From positions 45,164,503 through 45,228,502 of the forward strand of contig NC_021673.1 of NCBI RefSeq assembly GCF_000247815.1: a stretch of DNA of 64,000 bases. Reading direction: 5' to 3'. Positions 41,769 through 64,000 of this stretch are shown one piece after another. Positions within the stretch are counted from its first letter, which is position 1, and each line of letters starts with the position of its first letter. The notes beneath the pieces are model-generated. The model searched no databases, was not told the DNA's origin, and saw nothing but the letters and a program-made list of their open reading frames with translations. This DNA is from Ficedula albicollis (lineage: Eukaryota > Chordata > Aves > Passeriformes > Muscicapidae). The position numbers and the translations under genes are program-made.

Positions 41769-42490
41769 TGTCTTGGGTTGCAATACAGGATGTGACCAAA
41801 AATGTGTATTCTGTCTCCATCTGTTGAAGCTGGGTGGGGCAGTGATTCTTATCTCCGTGGCACATATTGTCTGCTAATGGGCCATCTTTAAGACCAAGTG
41901 GGGCAGTCATCTTTATCTTTTCCACAACCCATCCTCCCTCCAGGAAGATATCATCTGCTGCTGGGCCATTAAATCCGACTGTATGACTGATAAAATTACA
42001 TCATCCCACTGGGAGATGCTCCAGCCAGAGGGAGGAGCCAAGCCTTTCCTACCTAGATAAAAACTGAGATTTTCGACATCAAAGCAGCCTTCTTTCTACT
42101 GGATTCCAGAGGAAAGCTAGATCTTTCCACATCATCCCTGGACCTTCAGAGGAAAACTGCACCCTTCTACAGGACCACTGCCTCAGCTGAACCATCTGCC
42201 ACTGCAGGAGGTCTGTAGCCAGCATTTAATGAGACTGCTACCAACACCCTGACTGACAGGGTGTCAGGTTGTATTCCAACTCTGTCAGTGTTTTGGGTTT
42301 GTTCATTTTAATACTGTATTTCTATTTTAATTTTCCTAGTAAAGACCTGTTATTCCTAATTCCCATATCTTTGCCTGAGAGCCTCTTAATTTCAAAATTA
42401 TAATAATTTGGAGGGAGGGGGTTTATATTCTCCATTTCAAAGAGAAGTTCCTGCCTTTATTGGCAGACACTTGTCCTCCAAATCAGGACA
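41769..42490 (+). mobile_element. Solo LTR of an ERVL-like element
   Basis: A 722-base element starts TGTCTTGGGTTGCAATAC and ends CCAAATCAGGACA. The 5-base sequence GTTGA flanks it on both sides (41764-41768 and 42491-42495). A possible TATA-like AGATAAAAACTGAG lies near 42053. Its last 180 bases resemble the provirus LTR at 12357-13129 (shared AGACCTGTTATTCCTA-like and CTGCCTTTATTGGCA parts), but its first part differs, so it is a related family. No internal retroviral sequence is attached. Confidence 0.88.
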
Positions 42491-42495
42491 GTTGA

Positions 42496-45400
42496 CCACT
42501 GAGTCCTGTAAACAGAACACATGACGGCATACCTTAATTCTACCAAGGGAAAAAAACTTTCACATACTCATTTGCTTTGCTTTACATCAAGGAATGGCAA
42601 TGAATTTATTTGTCCAGTGAATGAGAACAGCAATGTGCTGGCTTGTTTTGCAGTTTTGATAATTTCACAATGTTCAGTAACTCCGTTTCCCATTCTATAG
42701 TAAAAGAGATGTATTTATTTATTAGGGATATATTATTTGAACTTATTATTTTGAACCTATTATAATCCTTAACAAATTGATAAAATCATATAATTTTTTC
42801 CCAGTTCATAGTAAATTTGAATCTGGTGTTTGTATGATTTCTAGATAGTATTGAAAGGGTTTTGGTAATTTGTGCAGCAGTTGGCTATGAATTTCTCCAG
42901 ACATTTCTGAGGTTTGAATCAAATCCTTCTCAGATAGGACCTATGATCTATCACTGATCGTACAGGAATTAACAGACTGAAATGAGTTAAACTGCTGCAA
43001 AGTGTATCCGACTTGAAATGAGTGCCCTGGGTTACTGCATTGGCTAAGAAGAATGGCTCAAAGTCCTCAAATTGCATGAATACTTAGATCTTTTCTTCAT
43101 TGATGAAGTAGGTAAAAATGCAGTTTCCTGATTTGCGTTGACTTTTAAAATTAATGGTAGTCCTACAGAGCCAAGCGCTAGCATTTAAAAAAAGAAAATC
43201 CAAGCCCAAACCCCACATATAATCGAGGTTTCCTCTTTACAAATTTAAGATTAATTGTGTTCGACCACAGTCAAGTACAGTGTGATTTTAAACCTTTCTA
43301 ATTTTACTTAAAGAAATATTGAAATACCTCCATAGGTTCCGATTTATATTTCTGGTTAACCATATCAGAGTTTTGACAGTTGCATTTTTCCCCTGCTGAT
43401 TTTATGCCTTTTGAAAACTGTTTCCCTCCATCATTTGTATGGAACCAAAGCAATCTCTGGGGCTGATTGTCGTGGTACTTTATTTCCATATTTTTTAATT
43501 GTGTGGAAAGAAGGAGTCCAGCTACACAAAGCTTTCCAGAGCAAAGTCACTTAGTGAACATATCCACTAGTAAGCATTTAACAGAAGGTACAAGGACACT
43601 GTTATACTTTGGGTTTATATAGACTCATAACTCCCCAGCAGGCAGGAATAGTTGCAGTATAGAGCTGTTAGTAGTGTCTAAAATGAAACACATGCAGTAA
43701 GCCTTTGAAGGAAAAAGGTCTAATTTTACTGGTTTTTAATGTCAGCAAAGAAGAACCCAGCCTAATGTTTCAGACAGCTGTCACCTCCTTAAATGGCATA
43801 CAGCACTGGATAATGCAAAATTAAAAGCAGTTTTGTTTAAAGACAAAATCAAAGAAAGCTGTGCCCTATGAACTGTTCTGCGGCCCTCTGTGTGTTCTAA
43901 GGTGAAATGATTTTTGCCAATGCTATCTTCAAATGGAAAAGTAATTTGAGTGGTTCACAGAACATCTGTGTACAAATTTGTAGTGTTTATCAGAAGATGT
44001 TGAAAGACTTTGGAGAATGTCCACAACTCTCACAATGAGGCATCTTCAGTTTGAATACTTTGCTGTGGAAGTTGTGGCACTGTATGGTGAGAAATATGTG
44101 AATGCCAGCTAACTTTGACTGAAATAAAAATTCTTATGTGTTCCATCATGATACATCTTTTTGCACATTTTAAAATTATTATGCTGCATGTACTGAAGCA
44201 GTGTGTTTAGATATGATAGCTGTAATATTTCACTACACAGAATTTTGGTTAATATAGTGTAATTTAATACTTAATATTTTCTAAATATGGAACAGGCCAC
44301 AATGTTATATATGTCTCCTTGATATATTGGAATAAAGTATTTTAATAAAGTACCTTTTTAATTAAACAAAGGAGAAATATCAACTTTAAAATATTTTAAA
44401 ATTTGAAGTCCTTTTCAATAGTGGTATAAATTAGATGGAGTGGCAACCATTCGATTGTAGTGACTCCAGTCTTCTTAAAAATAATTTGACTTTGGGACGG
44501 AGCCTCAATACACGTAGAGCACAGGAGAGAGAAATGAAACCCTTTTCAGAGCCTTTCCAGTAAGTTAAGTGCTGCTAATGTGAAGTTTGTTCAGCATCCC
44601 TATGAAATTCTAACAGTGAGGCCTTGACCCTTGACTGGGATATGATAGCTCAGATTTCTGCATCTATGCAGAATCATTTTTAAGTCATTGGTGTACACCT
44701 GAGTGTTTTTCTATCACAGTTTACTATCTGTTCTATTTGTTTTAGAAGACTGCAAGTATCTAATTATATAAAACTAGGCTTAATATGATTCACAAAGATA
44801 GGGCAAACTAAAGAAAAGGTTGATACCACAAAAATTGCTCTTTTAACAAAACAAGGTCAGTGTCAAACAGAGTTTTTAATCTTACTTCAGGACATAATGA
44901 AATGAAAATAATGCTGTTCTTGATTTCAGGCTCACCATTCATAACATTGCTTTTTCTCCTTGCAGAGATAGAGGAGGAAGAGATCATTCTTATAATTCTC
45001 TTCATCATGATAAGCAGGCAATTGCACTTGCAGGCAGATGAAATCTACCAGCTGGAACTAAGACCAGAGTTGCACATCTCTTCTTTGAAGGAAAACATTG
45101 AGCACTTTGCTGTATGCCTACAAAAATGGTTTCTTTTGGCCCTTTTTTGTGCTCTGGCCGTTCAACCAGATGTCTTGTTTATCTATACTTGCTTTTTATG
45201 TTCTTATGAGAAAGGTTTTCATATAGTGTAAGTAATGTGTACTCATCAGTAGGCTACAATACCTAAGCTTAAAGAAACTTGAATTACCTTGGTTTAACAC
45301 CACAGCTTGTATAGAAGATTTTAATTATATACAAAGGAGAGATGGAGAGTCCGTAGCTTCCCCATTTAGAAAGGAGCATTTAAGAAATCACTTGCCTTGT

Positions 45401-46782
45401 GTTCATTGTGTGACGTTAAATGCTAGGAAAAGCAGCTATAGATTTATCAGATCCACATCCTGAGATAGAAAAATGTTTGAAAAACCAAGTTCTAATAGCA
45501 AGAGTGTTGCTATGCTATGGGTCTCATTTTGTTGAAAACTGTGCACATAGAAAGGAAAAATTGTGCTTTTAGCCTATAAATTAAATCTTAAATACAGTTC
45601 TATGTATTATAAAATTGTGTAAATGAAGACCAAATAGGGAGGACAAGGTTTCAGTGGGCTGGTTTTGCACAATCTGATAGCCCATTGTGTTAGCACACCA
45701 GTACAGCAAAAGGAGCTGTAAGGAGAATAACAGGGCAGCTATGCAGATATTAAGGTTAACATATGCCCAAAGTATCATAGACAAGAGGAAGGAAAGCATA
45801 AATTATGTTGCCGTTTGCTTGCTTGCTGTTCATTTAGTAAGTCTAAAATGATTTTGGCATTGCCAGATCACCATGTTAGTAAAATTTGTTTGATAGATAG
45901 AGATACATGTACACATTCTGAAAATGCATACCAGCCTTTTCTGATTTCATGTAATAAGAGAGGGCAGCCAGCGACAGGATGCAAAGAAACGACAGTTAAA
46001 ATATGAACTTGGAAAATTACTTTTTCAGCAGCTTTCTGGATATGTATAACCAGAGGCAGCTTGCACTGATCAGGACCAACAGAAAGGAAGCTGCAGTATT
46101 GCAAGGTAATGAGATGCAGATCCTATGGTTTGATAACATGCACAGAATCTTAGAGGTGGAGTGGAAGTTTCTAACTGGATTGAGATTCAGATGCAATGTG
46201 AGTGTGAGGATTTCAAAGGCGAGACTAACTCCAAAGTAGTGATCAGCTGCTGTAAGGAATACTGATGAGAGATATTTGGTGATTGGTAAAGGAAACAGAA
46301 GGGAGATATTAAAAGCAAATGTTAGAAAGTCTTAGTTTTACTCATGTTGATGAGTGAGACAGGAGACAGTTGAGCGATCCAGTTTAACTCATTTTAGTGA
46401 ATCTTACTGGGTGAATATGTGGTTGTCTAATGTTTTCTTAAACAAACTCCAAAATTGCAGCTCCTGCAACTTACCTACTTCTGCTACTTACCTATCTTTT
46501 ATTGATTCACTACCTTTATCACTAAAATATTGTTTCTAATGACTAATCTGAATTGATTTTGCTGCAGCCCTTTTTTTTTTTTTTCAGCCCTTTTTGCCAT
46601 ATTAGCTATCTTTCATACTTCTCATGCAAAAATAACATAGTCACTTCACTTAATTGTTCAATCAGTGATGGAGGATTGAGCTTGAATCCAGTATTGGCTC
46701 TCAAACTACTGAGGTTCAGTTTCAGTGTATATTCACATTTCTTCTTTCCCTTCTGAGGACTGAGAACGCTGCCCTTTTATAT
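42496..46782. other. Intergenic, nothing recognised
   Basis: AT-rich. The longest frame (123 codons on the plus strand at 44860-45231) has no recognisable domain and mixed hydrophobic composition; I do not call it a gene. Confidence 0.5.
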
Positions 46783-47010
46783 AGGATCACAGAACCAAGG
46801 AAATGATAACAATTGTATGGAACTTTTGGATGACCGCCCTGGTTCAAGCCCCAGTTTAAAACAATGCCAACCAAGATCAGATTGCCAGCAGCTTTGTCCA
46901 GTCCTTAATAGCTCAAAGAATGGAAATGTTGCAGCCTCTTTGAACATCTTCTTTTAGTATTTGACTGCCTTCATGGGAACAATTTTTTTCTCTATATGCT
47001 CCTATGAAGT
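46783..47010 (-). mobile_element. Old CR1 LINE fragment
   Basis: The plus strand shows AGGATCACAGAACCAAGG, GATCAGATTGCCAGCAGC, TTTGTCCAGTCCTTAATAG and ATGTTGCAGCCTCTTTGAAC, matching reversed CR1 at lower similarity than the other copies. Confidence 0.75.
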
Positions 47011-49067
47011 CATTGAAGACCAAGATATGTCTACTTCAGAGTTCTACAGTAGCTGATTTCCATTATTAGAAACAATTTTTGAGGAATATTTGTTCGTAGT
47101 TCTTTTTGACCAATGCATTCCAAGAACTGACTAGACAAAACATGTTCCTTCCCCAAGAGATATCTGAACAAGCTAACATGTCTCATTTCCACTACTCAAG
47201 TTTGTTTTGAATGATTTTGCAAAAGGCCTGCAGAAATCTTGATTTATCTGATTTTGATGATTTGGCTTCATGAGTAATCTTTCCAGAACAGATCCCTTTT
47301 TTTCTCTTTTTCCTGTTCGTTCTTAGCTTTCATGATGAGTTCATCCACATTCCAGGCTTTAGAACAAATTCTTCATGTGCAAGCTAATGTCACCTTCTCT
47401 CTTCGCTCTCTTCTATCTTCCTGAAACAAACTGGGTTAAATGTGGGGCAACTGAGTTACACATTTGCATCTCTTATTTAACACCACTGGTCATCTGCCCT
47501 CTGATTTCTACCACCTCGTATTTTTTTCTTTAATATACTGACATCTAAGTTGATCAGTGATTTGCAACAGTTCTTCCTTTTGTCCTTCCCATTTAATCTT
47601 TAGCCATTTGCTCAGACAATACTTCTTTGTCCCATAATATTGGATTACTATTAGTGAAACCGGATTACAATAGAATTTTAAAAATTGAAAGAAAGCAACA
47701 CTTTTCTCACAGTAATGTGTAGAAAACAGTTTCCAGTGAGTGGGGTTTTTTTCTGAAACAACCTGTAAGCACTTCAAGTGCTGACTCTGTAATGTAAAGA
47801 AAGATCACAAAAGAAGTTAAGTGTAAGCGCATGGAAAGTCATGATGAGAACTGATTTCTCATGTTCTGAAAGGATGATCACAAAGAATACAGCACTTTCA
47901 AGAATTTATTGCTCTGTAAACTACACCCAGAATTTTAGATGAAGGGCTATAATCCTGTGAGATTGCAAAATATAGGATGGATAAATTGAATTTATATTTA
48001 CTTATTTCCAAACATAACATAAGCAATAAAACAGTTAATATGCACTATGCAGGAAGAATTGCACTAGCATTTTCATAACATAGTTAAGGGCAAAAAACAT
48101 GCCAAAGGAAGGAAAACAGCATAATTCTTAAGTTTAAAATGACTTCTAGCAGGAGGGGAAGTAGTTTAAACCAAAAAATGCTTACTTTACAAAATATTCT
48201 TTTCTATGAATGCTAAATGTGAAGGTCAACTGACCTTGTGGCCTCAACTTTTTTTGTGGTGTAAATGTGGGCTTTGTTGGCTCTGATACATGAGGTTCCT
48301 GTAATCAGAAAACATAGAAAAACAGAATTTGAGTATTGAAGGTTAATGACCTTAGTGTATTCAATTTCATGCTATCCAAAGACAATCTCACTGAATTTGT
48401 TTTAAGGCTATTTTTAATAGCAGCTGGACAATTTCCATTTAAGAGATCACTTCCTGTAATTACAGAGCATGAGAAACCTAAATAACTTTAAGAAATTTAA
48501 CCCCTTTTATTGTATCTGCATTAATTGCTGATTAAATCATCTGATTCCTAGTCGTCAAAGTTACATGGAGCTTGTCAGGAAACAAATCCCTGTGGGTGCA
48601 GTGAACAGGGTGCTGAGCTGTCTCTCCTCTCACTGAAGTCCAGTAGGAGCAAAAGGACGGGACAGTCCAGATGAATCTACTTCAGACTTTGTTCTCATCT
48701 TGACTAAGAAAGTGGACGAAGTATTTAGTGAGTGTTTTTAGGCCATTACAGCACAAGGTGTCTGCTTTCTGAATCACCTTTGCTTGTGCAAAGGGTGTGA
48801 TCTTCAGACAAGATTCCAGATTAACCTTCATTTTTGCTTTAATTCAAAACTATAATAACAGTATTATAGATAAATTATGCCCTTGTAGCTAATGTTATTG
48901 AGTATGTTCAGGAACCTTGGTAATACTAATTTGAATGGCTCAAAGCCACTGTCGAAGAAAACCTCATCCTTGTCAGACCCCTTGACCTTCACATTCTTAG
49001 TGCTTTTCCTGATGTTCTTCTATACTGAGTTTGACTATCCTGTATTCCTGTACAGGACAACTTATGT
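47011..49067. other. Intergenic, nothing recognised
   Basis: AT-rich without identifiable genes. Around 48300-48420 a weakly CR1-like stretch may exist but is too diverged to call. Confidence 0.45.
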
Positions 49068-49638
49068 GTGTGTGTGTATATATATATGTATATATGTATA
49101 TATGTATATATGTATATATGTATATATGTATATATGTATATATGTATATATGTATATATGTATATATGTATATATGTATATATGTATATATGTATATATG
49201 TATATATGTATATATGTATATATGTATATATGTATATATGTATATATGTATATATGTATATATGTATATATGTATATATGTATATATGTATATATGTATA
49301 TATGTATATATGTATATATGTATATATGTATATATGTATATATGTATATATGTATATATGTATATATGTATATATGTATATATGTATATATGTATATATG
49401 TATATATGTATATATGTATATATGTATATATGTATATATGTATATATGTATATATGTATATATGTATATATGTATATATGTATATATGTATATATGTATA
49501 TATGTATATATGTATATATGTATATATGTATATATGTATATATGTATATATGTATATATGTATATATGTATATATGTATATATGTATATATGTATATATG
49601 TATATATGTATATATGTATATATGTATATATGTATATA
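49068..49638 (+). repeat. Octamer microsatellite (TATATATG)n
   Basis: After a short GTGTGTGTGT lead, about 68 nearly perfect copies of an 8-base unit TATATATG. All three frames are open because the unit holds no stop; the repeated ICIYVYMY reading is not a gene. Confidence 0.95.
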
Positions 49639-61404
<11,766 letters not shown>

Positions 61405-61493
61405 GATATGGGGGCAAGGAAGATTTCTTAATCACTGACAGTGGTACTTGATGATCTTTAAGATCTTTTCCAGCCTAAATGATTCTATGATCC
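61405..61493 (+). mobile_element. CR1 LINE 3' end fragment
   Basis: The plus strand ends with TTAAGATCTTTTCCAGCCTA then AATGATTCTATGATCC, the typical CR1 3' terminus in sense orientation. Confidence 0.85.
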
Positions 61494-61739
61494 TACTTGG
61501 AACTTTCTATTCCAAGGTGCAGAAGTTCTATTTTTAATTTCTTTCTAATATACCAAATCAGGGATTGTTTATGATAGATACAACTCACATTACACAAAAA
61601 CATAAAAGTCTTTCAGGGCCCACAGATGTTCCTTTCTAAATATTTGATAAGTAGGTGCAGCACATACCCAAGTCATAGTGAAAACATGTCAGCTGGGGGG
61701 ATGAACAGTGACTGAAGAATGTCAGTTACTCATTAATTC

Positions 61740-62493
61740 TCAAGGATTCTGTAGGAAACCAGACATGAATGTGTTGCCATCATGGTGTTCACTTTCATTT
61801 CTGTGCTTTGTTTCTCCAAGTAGTTCCTTGGCTGGAAAACCAAGATAATTCTGAGTTTCCACAGTCTTCTTTCCAGAGAAGTCAGATACTTAAAATATCT
61901 TGAGCATTGTCTTGTCGTCTATATTTTCATAAACCTGAAGGTATCATTTTATTTCTAGATGAATTTGGCTGTAATTCTTTTTCAGTGGTTCACAAGCATT
62001 TTATTTAGCAGGCTTTTCTAAAGAACATTGTCAGTGGAAAAAACCTGTGTATCTTTTTATTTAGCCTTTATACAGGTGAAACCACTTTTGACTGGTTAAA
62101 CTAAAGACCCTGCCAGGTGAAGATGTAGTTGAGATTTCTTGAAAGGTTTGACAATAAAGCTTTTTTGAAGTTTTGTCTTTTCCAGCTCTCCTTCCTTGTC
62201 TTTTACTTTGAGGATATCAGATTTCTTTGAGTCAGGCAGGTTGTTTTTATTTCTTGTGCAATTGGCTTGAGGGTATTTTCAGTTTCTGTCTGCTGTGTGA
62301 GACTCTCATTTTCATTTTCTGATGTTGGACTAATCTGGAGTGTTTTGCTTTTTATGGTTTCTGTTGTATCCTCCCAGTATCTGTTTTCCAAGAATAAAAT
62401 TTATGAACGTAAATTTATGATTGCTATATACTTAGTAACAGACTGCTGAAGTTCTTTACTTGATTTCTTTTGCTCCTGCTTGCCTTCAAATAC
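61740..62493 (-). pseudogene. Possible decayed coding sequence, unidentified
   Basis: On the minus strand several adjacent stretches read like charged, hydrophilic protein but in different frames and with stops between them. These are KQEQKKSSKELQQSVTKYIA (62422-62493), ENENESLTQQTETENTLKPI (within 62203-62391), KVKDKEGELEKTKLQKSF (62096-62221, a frame shift that overlaps the previous one) and KKTVETQNYLGFPAKELL to a stop at 61740. I do not recognise the family. A-rich minus-strand DNA favours Lys, Glu, Asn and Gln codons, so this may be composition only. Confidence 0.28.
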
Positions 62494-64000
62494 GGAGATG
62501 TTTTCCAAAATACTGAAAATTATAGTAGCTGTTGTAGCTGAGATGTATTATCATTATTTGTCATGATCAAGGGATAGAAATATACTTAAGGTCACTGATT
62601 TATATTAGCCATATTGGCCATATTAGCCATCACTGAACTGGTATTCAGTAAGAAAACTGCATCTCCTTGAATACTGAAAACATTAGCTATATTTTAATTG
62701 TGAAACATTCAATATTTGCAGTCTTTTCTAATTCAGTGTAACTCAGCCAGCTGGTTATATATTCTTTCCAAAATCAAAGATATAGCTATTGATATGTGCC
62801 TTTATGAACGTTTAGAAACTTAGCCATATGTATGAAACACTAAGTGTTACCAGTTTTTTAAAATTACTGTAAGGGGTCTGAAGATTTAGGCCTATATTTT
62901 CTATTACTTGTATTGATGTCACCATTTTAAAAATAGTAACTATATGACTATATTCAGAACACAATCTTTTTCTATGAATGTTTTCGTAATGTGAAAAGTA
63001 CAATCTATGTACCTGAAATAACAGCAGATTTGCCTCCTGTGACTATTGGGTAAGACAATGACACTTTAAAGATTGTAATAATTTTCACAGAAGTTATTCT
63101 GTTGAGAAACATCACAGTGTATGGAAATGCTACATGCTGTTATGTGGTGGTGTTAATTTGCATTATAAACCTCTTAAACTCTTTTTCAGTACAGTCATGC
63201 TATGTGTTTGGTGGTGGATGTACTTAGAAGTTTAAATAGACAAGCTTTGAAGAACTTCAAAATGCTTTTGGTTTGAACCCCATCTAACAATGATGTGTAA
63301 CTTACCTGAATTAAATTAGCAACCAAGAAAATAGTTTTTTCATCCCGCCTTCATTGAAAAGTGCTATTAGAATTATTTTTGAAGTCGTATTTGCCCACGA
63401 TTGTCTTTGGAGAAAGAGGGAAGCATTCCAACTAATAAGGATGATAATTTTCTCTTCATTTCTACAAACCACTTTTAGAGTCGCATGGTGTTGATAGTTT
63501 TCATTCTGCCTGGCTTTTCTGCCACGGTCTTTGGTGAAATCCATATTGTGCAGAATGGATCACACAGTGTAAGTTCATACTTGCATGTTGCTCTGTACAT
63601 TGACTTTTCATAACTCTGCTTCTTAATGCAGAAAAATACCATTAGTAGAAGCCATGTGTCCTACATAGCTGAAGTGTTATGCAGCATCCTAATGCTAGAA
63701 GAAAGGCTTTGATGGAATTATTATAAATAAGACCATATGCATATAGAAACTGTGACAATGGTGGCTGCTTGATTCCACTACTTATCAATCAGTTCCAAAA
63801 TATAGTATGTGCAAAATATATGTTATAAAGGATTTAAAAAGAGAAAACTTTAAAGGAAATGTGTGTGTAAAAACATAATTCTTACTACAGTTTGGGTTCA
63901 AGGTGTTATACAAAGCAGCTTCCTTTTAATTCAGTGCAAATGAAGGAACAGTTAACTCACTTTTGTTCAGCCACAGCAAAAATAGGAAAAGCAGAGTACA
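62494..64000. other. Right edge, nothing recognised
   Basis: AT-rich. A 77-codon minus-strand frame at 63311-63544 begins MDFTKDRGRKARQNENYQHH and could belong with the decayed stretch to its left, but nothing supports it as a gene. Confidence 0.4.

Noticed and set aside
44860..45231. 123-codon plus-strand frame
   Set aside because: No recognisable domain, no splice or promoter context, and composition typical of AT-rich noncoding DNA.
49068..49638. Regular repeat array that could suggest CRISPR
   Set aside because: Unit is 8 bases with no spacers; it is a microsatellite in a vertebrate genome.

Overview
The window is vertebrate nuclear DNA, almost certainly from a bird. It has long AT-rich introns, CR1-type LINE fragments at several sites, a provirus with avian ERVL-like features, and one clearly readable gene, NPHP3 (nephrocystin-3), on the minus strand. 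Nothing bacterial or viral in layout (operons, ribosome binding sites, CRISPR) is present.

Left part (1-27524): 22 coding exons of NPHP3 can be joined by eye with GT-AG introns and a consistent reading frame. They give 3228 coding bases, or 1076 codons, from the start ATG at 27524 down to the donor at 1174. The human protein has 27 exons and 1330 residues, so about the last 250 residues (later TPR repeats and C-terminus) should lie left of position 1. The order is a myristoylation-type N-terminus, a coiled coil, an acidic linker, a P-loop NTPase-like module (Walker A and B), then TPR repeats.

Intron 15 (5350-13737) carries a provirus inserted antisense to NPHP3. It is bounded by LTRs at 5764 and 13129 and by a 5-bp target duplication ATTAC. 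Its readable interior has a gag-region reading frame with 13-residue proline-rich repeats, a protease tail and an integrase catalytic domain with stop codons. No env was seen.

Assembly quality matters here. Runs of pure G at 6060-7351, 8652-11749, 27303-27484 and 27617-28020, plus 16 G at 49639-49654, are very unlikely to be real DNA. They replace most of the 5' LTR and pol, part of NPHP3 exon 1, and the NPHP3 5' UTR or promoter. A 114-base N gap lies at 8411-8524. Long glycine or proline reading frames over these runs are artefacts.

Middle (about 26880-28560): a GC-rich, CpG-rich promoter region around NPHP3 exon 1.

Right part (about 28560-64000): no supportable gene. It holds CR1 fragments (30820, 36937, 46783, 61405), a solo LTR with target duplication GTTGA (41769-42490), a large TA-rich microsatellite (about 49068-50120), and a coding-like but broken stretch on the minus strand near 61740-62493 that I could not identify. 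I found no convincing new biological system. The most unusual readable element is the repeat-bearing gag-region protein of the provirus.
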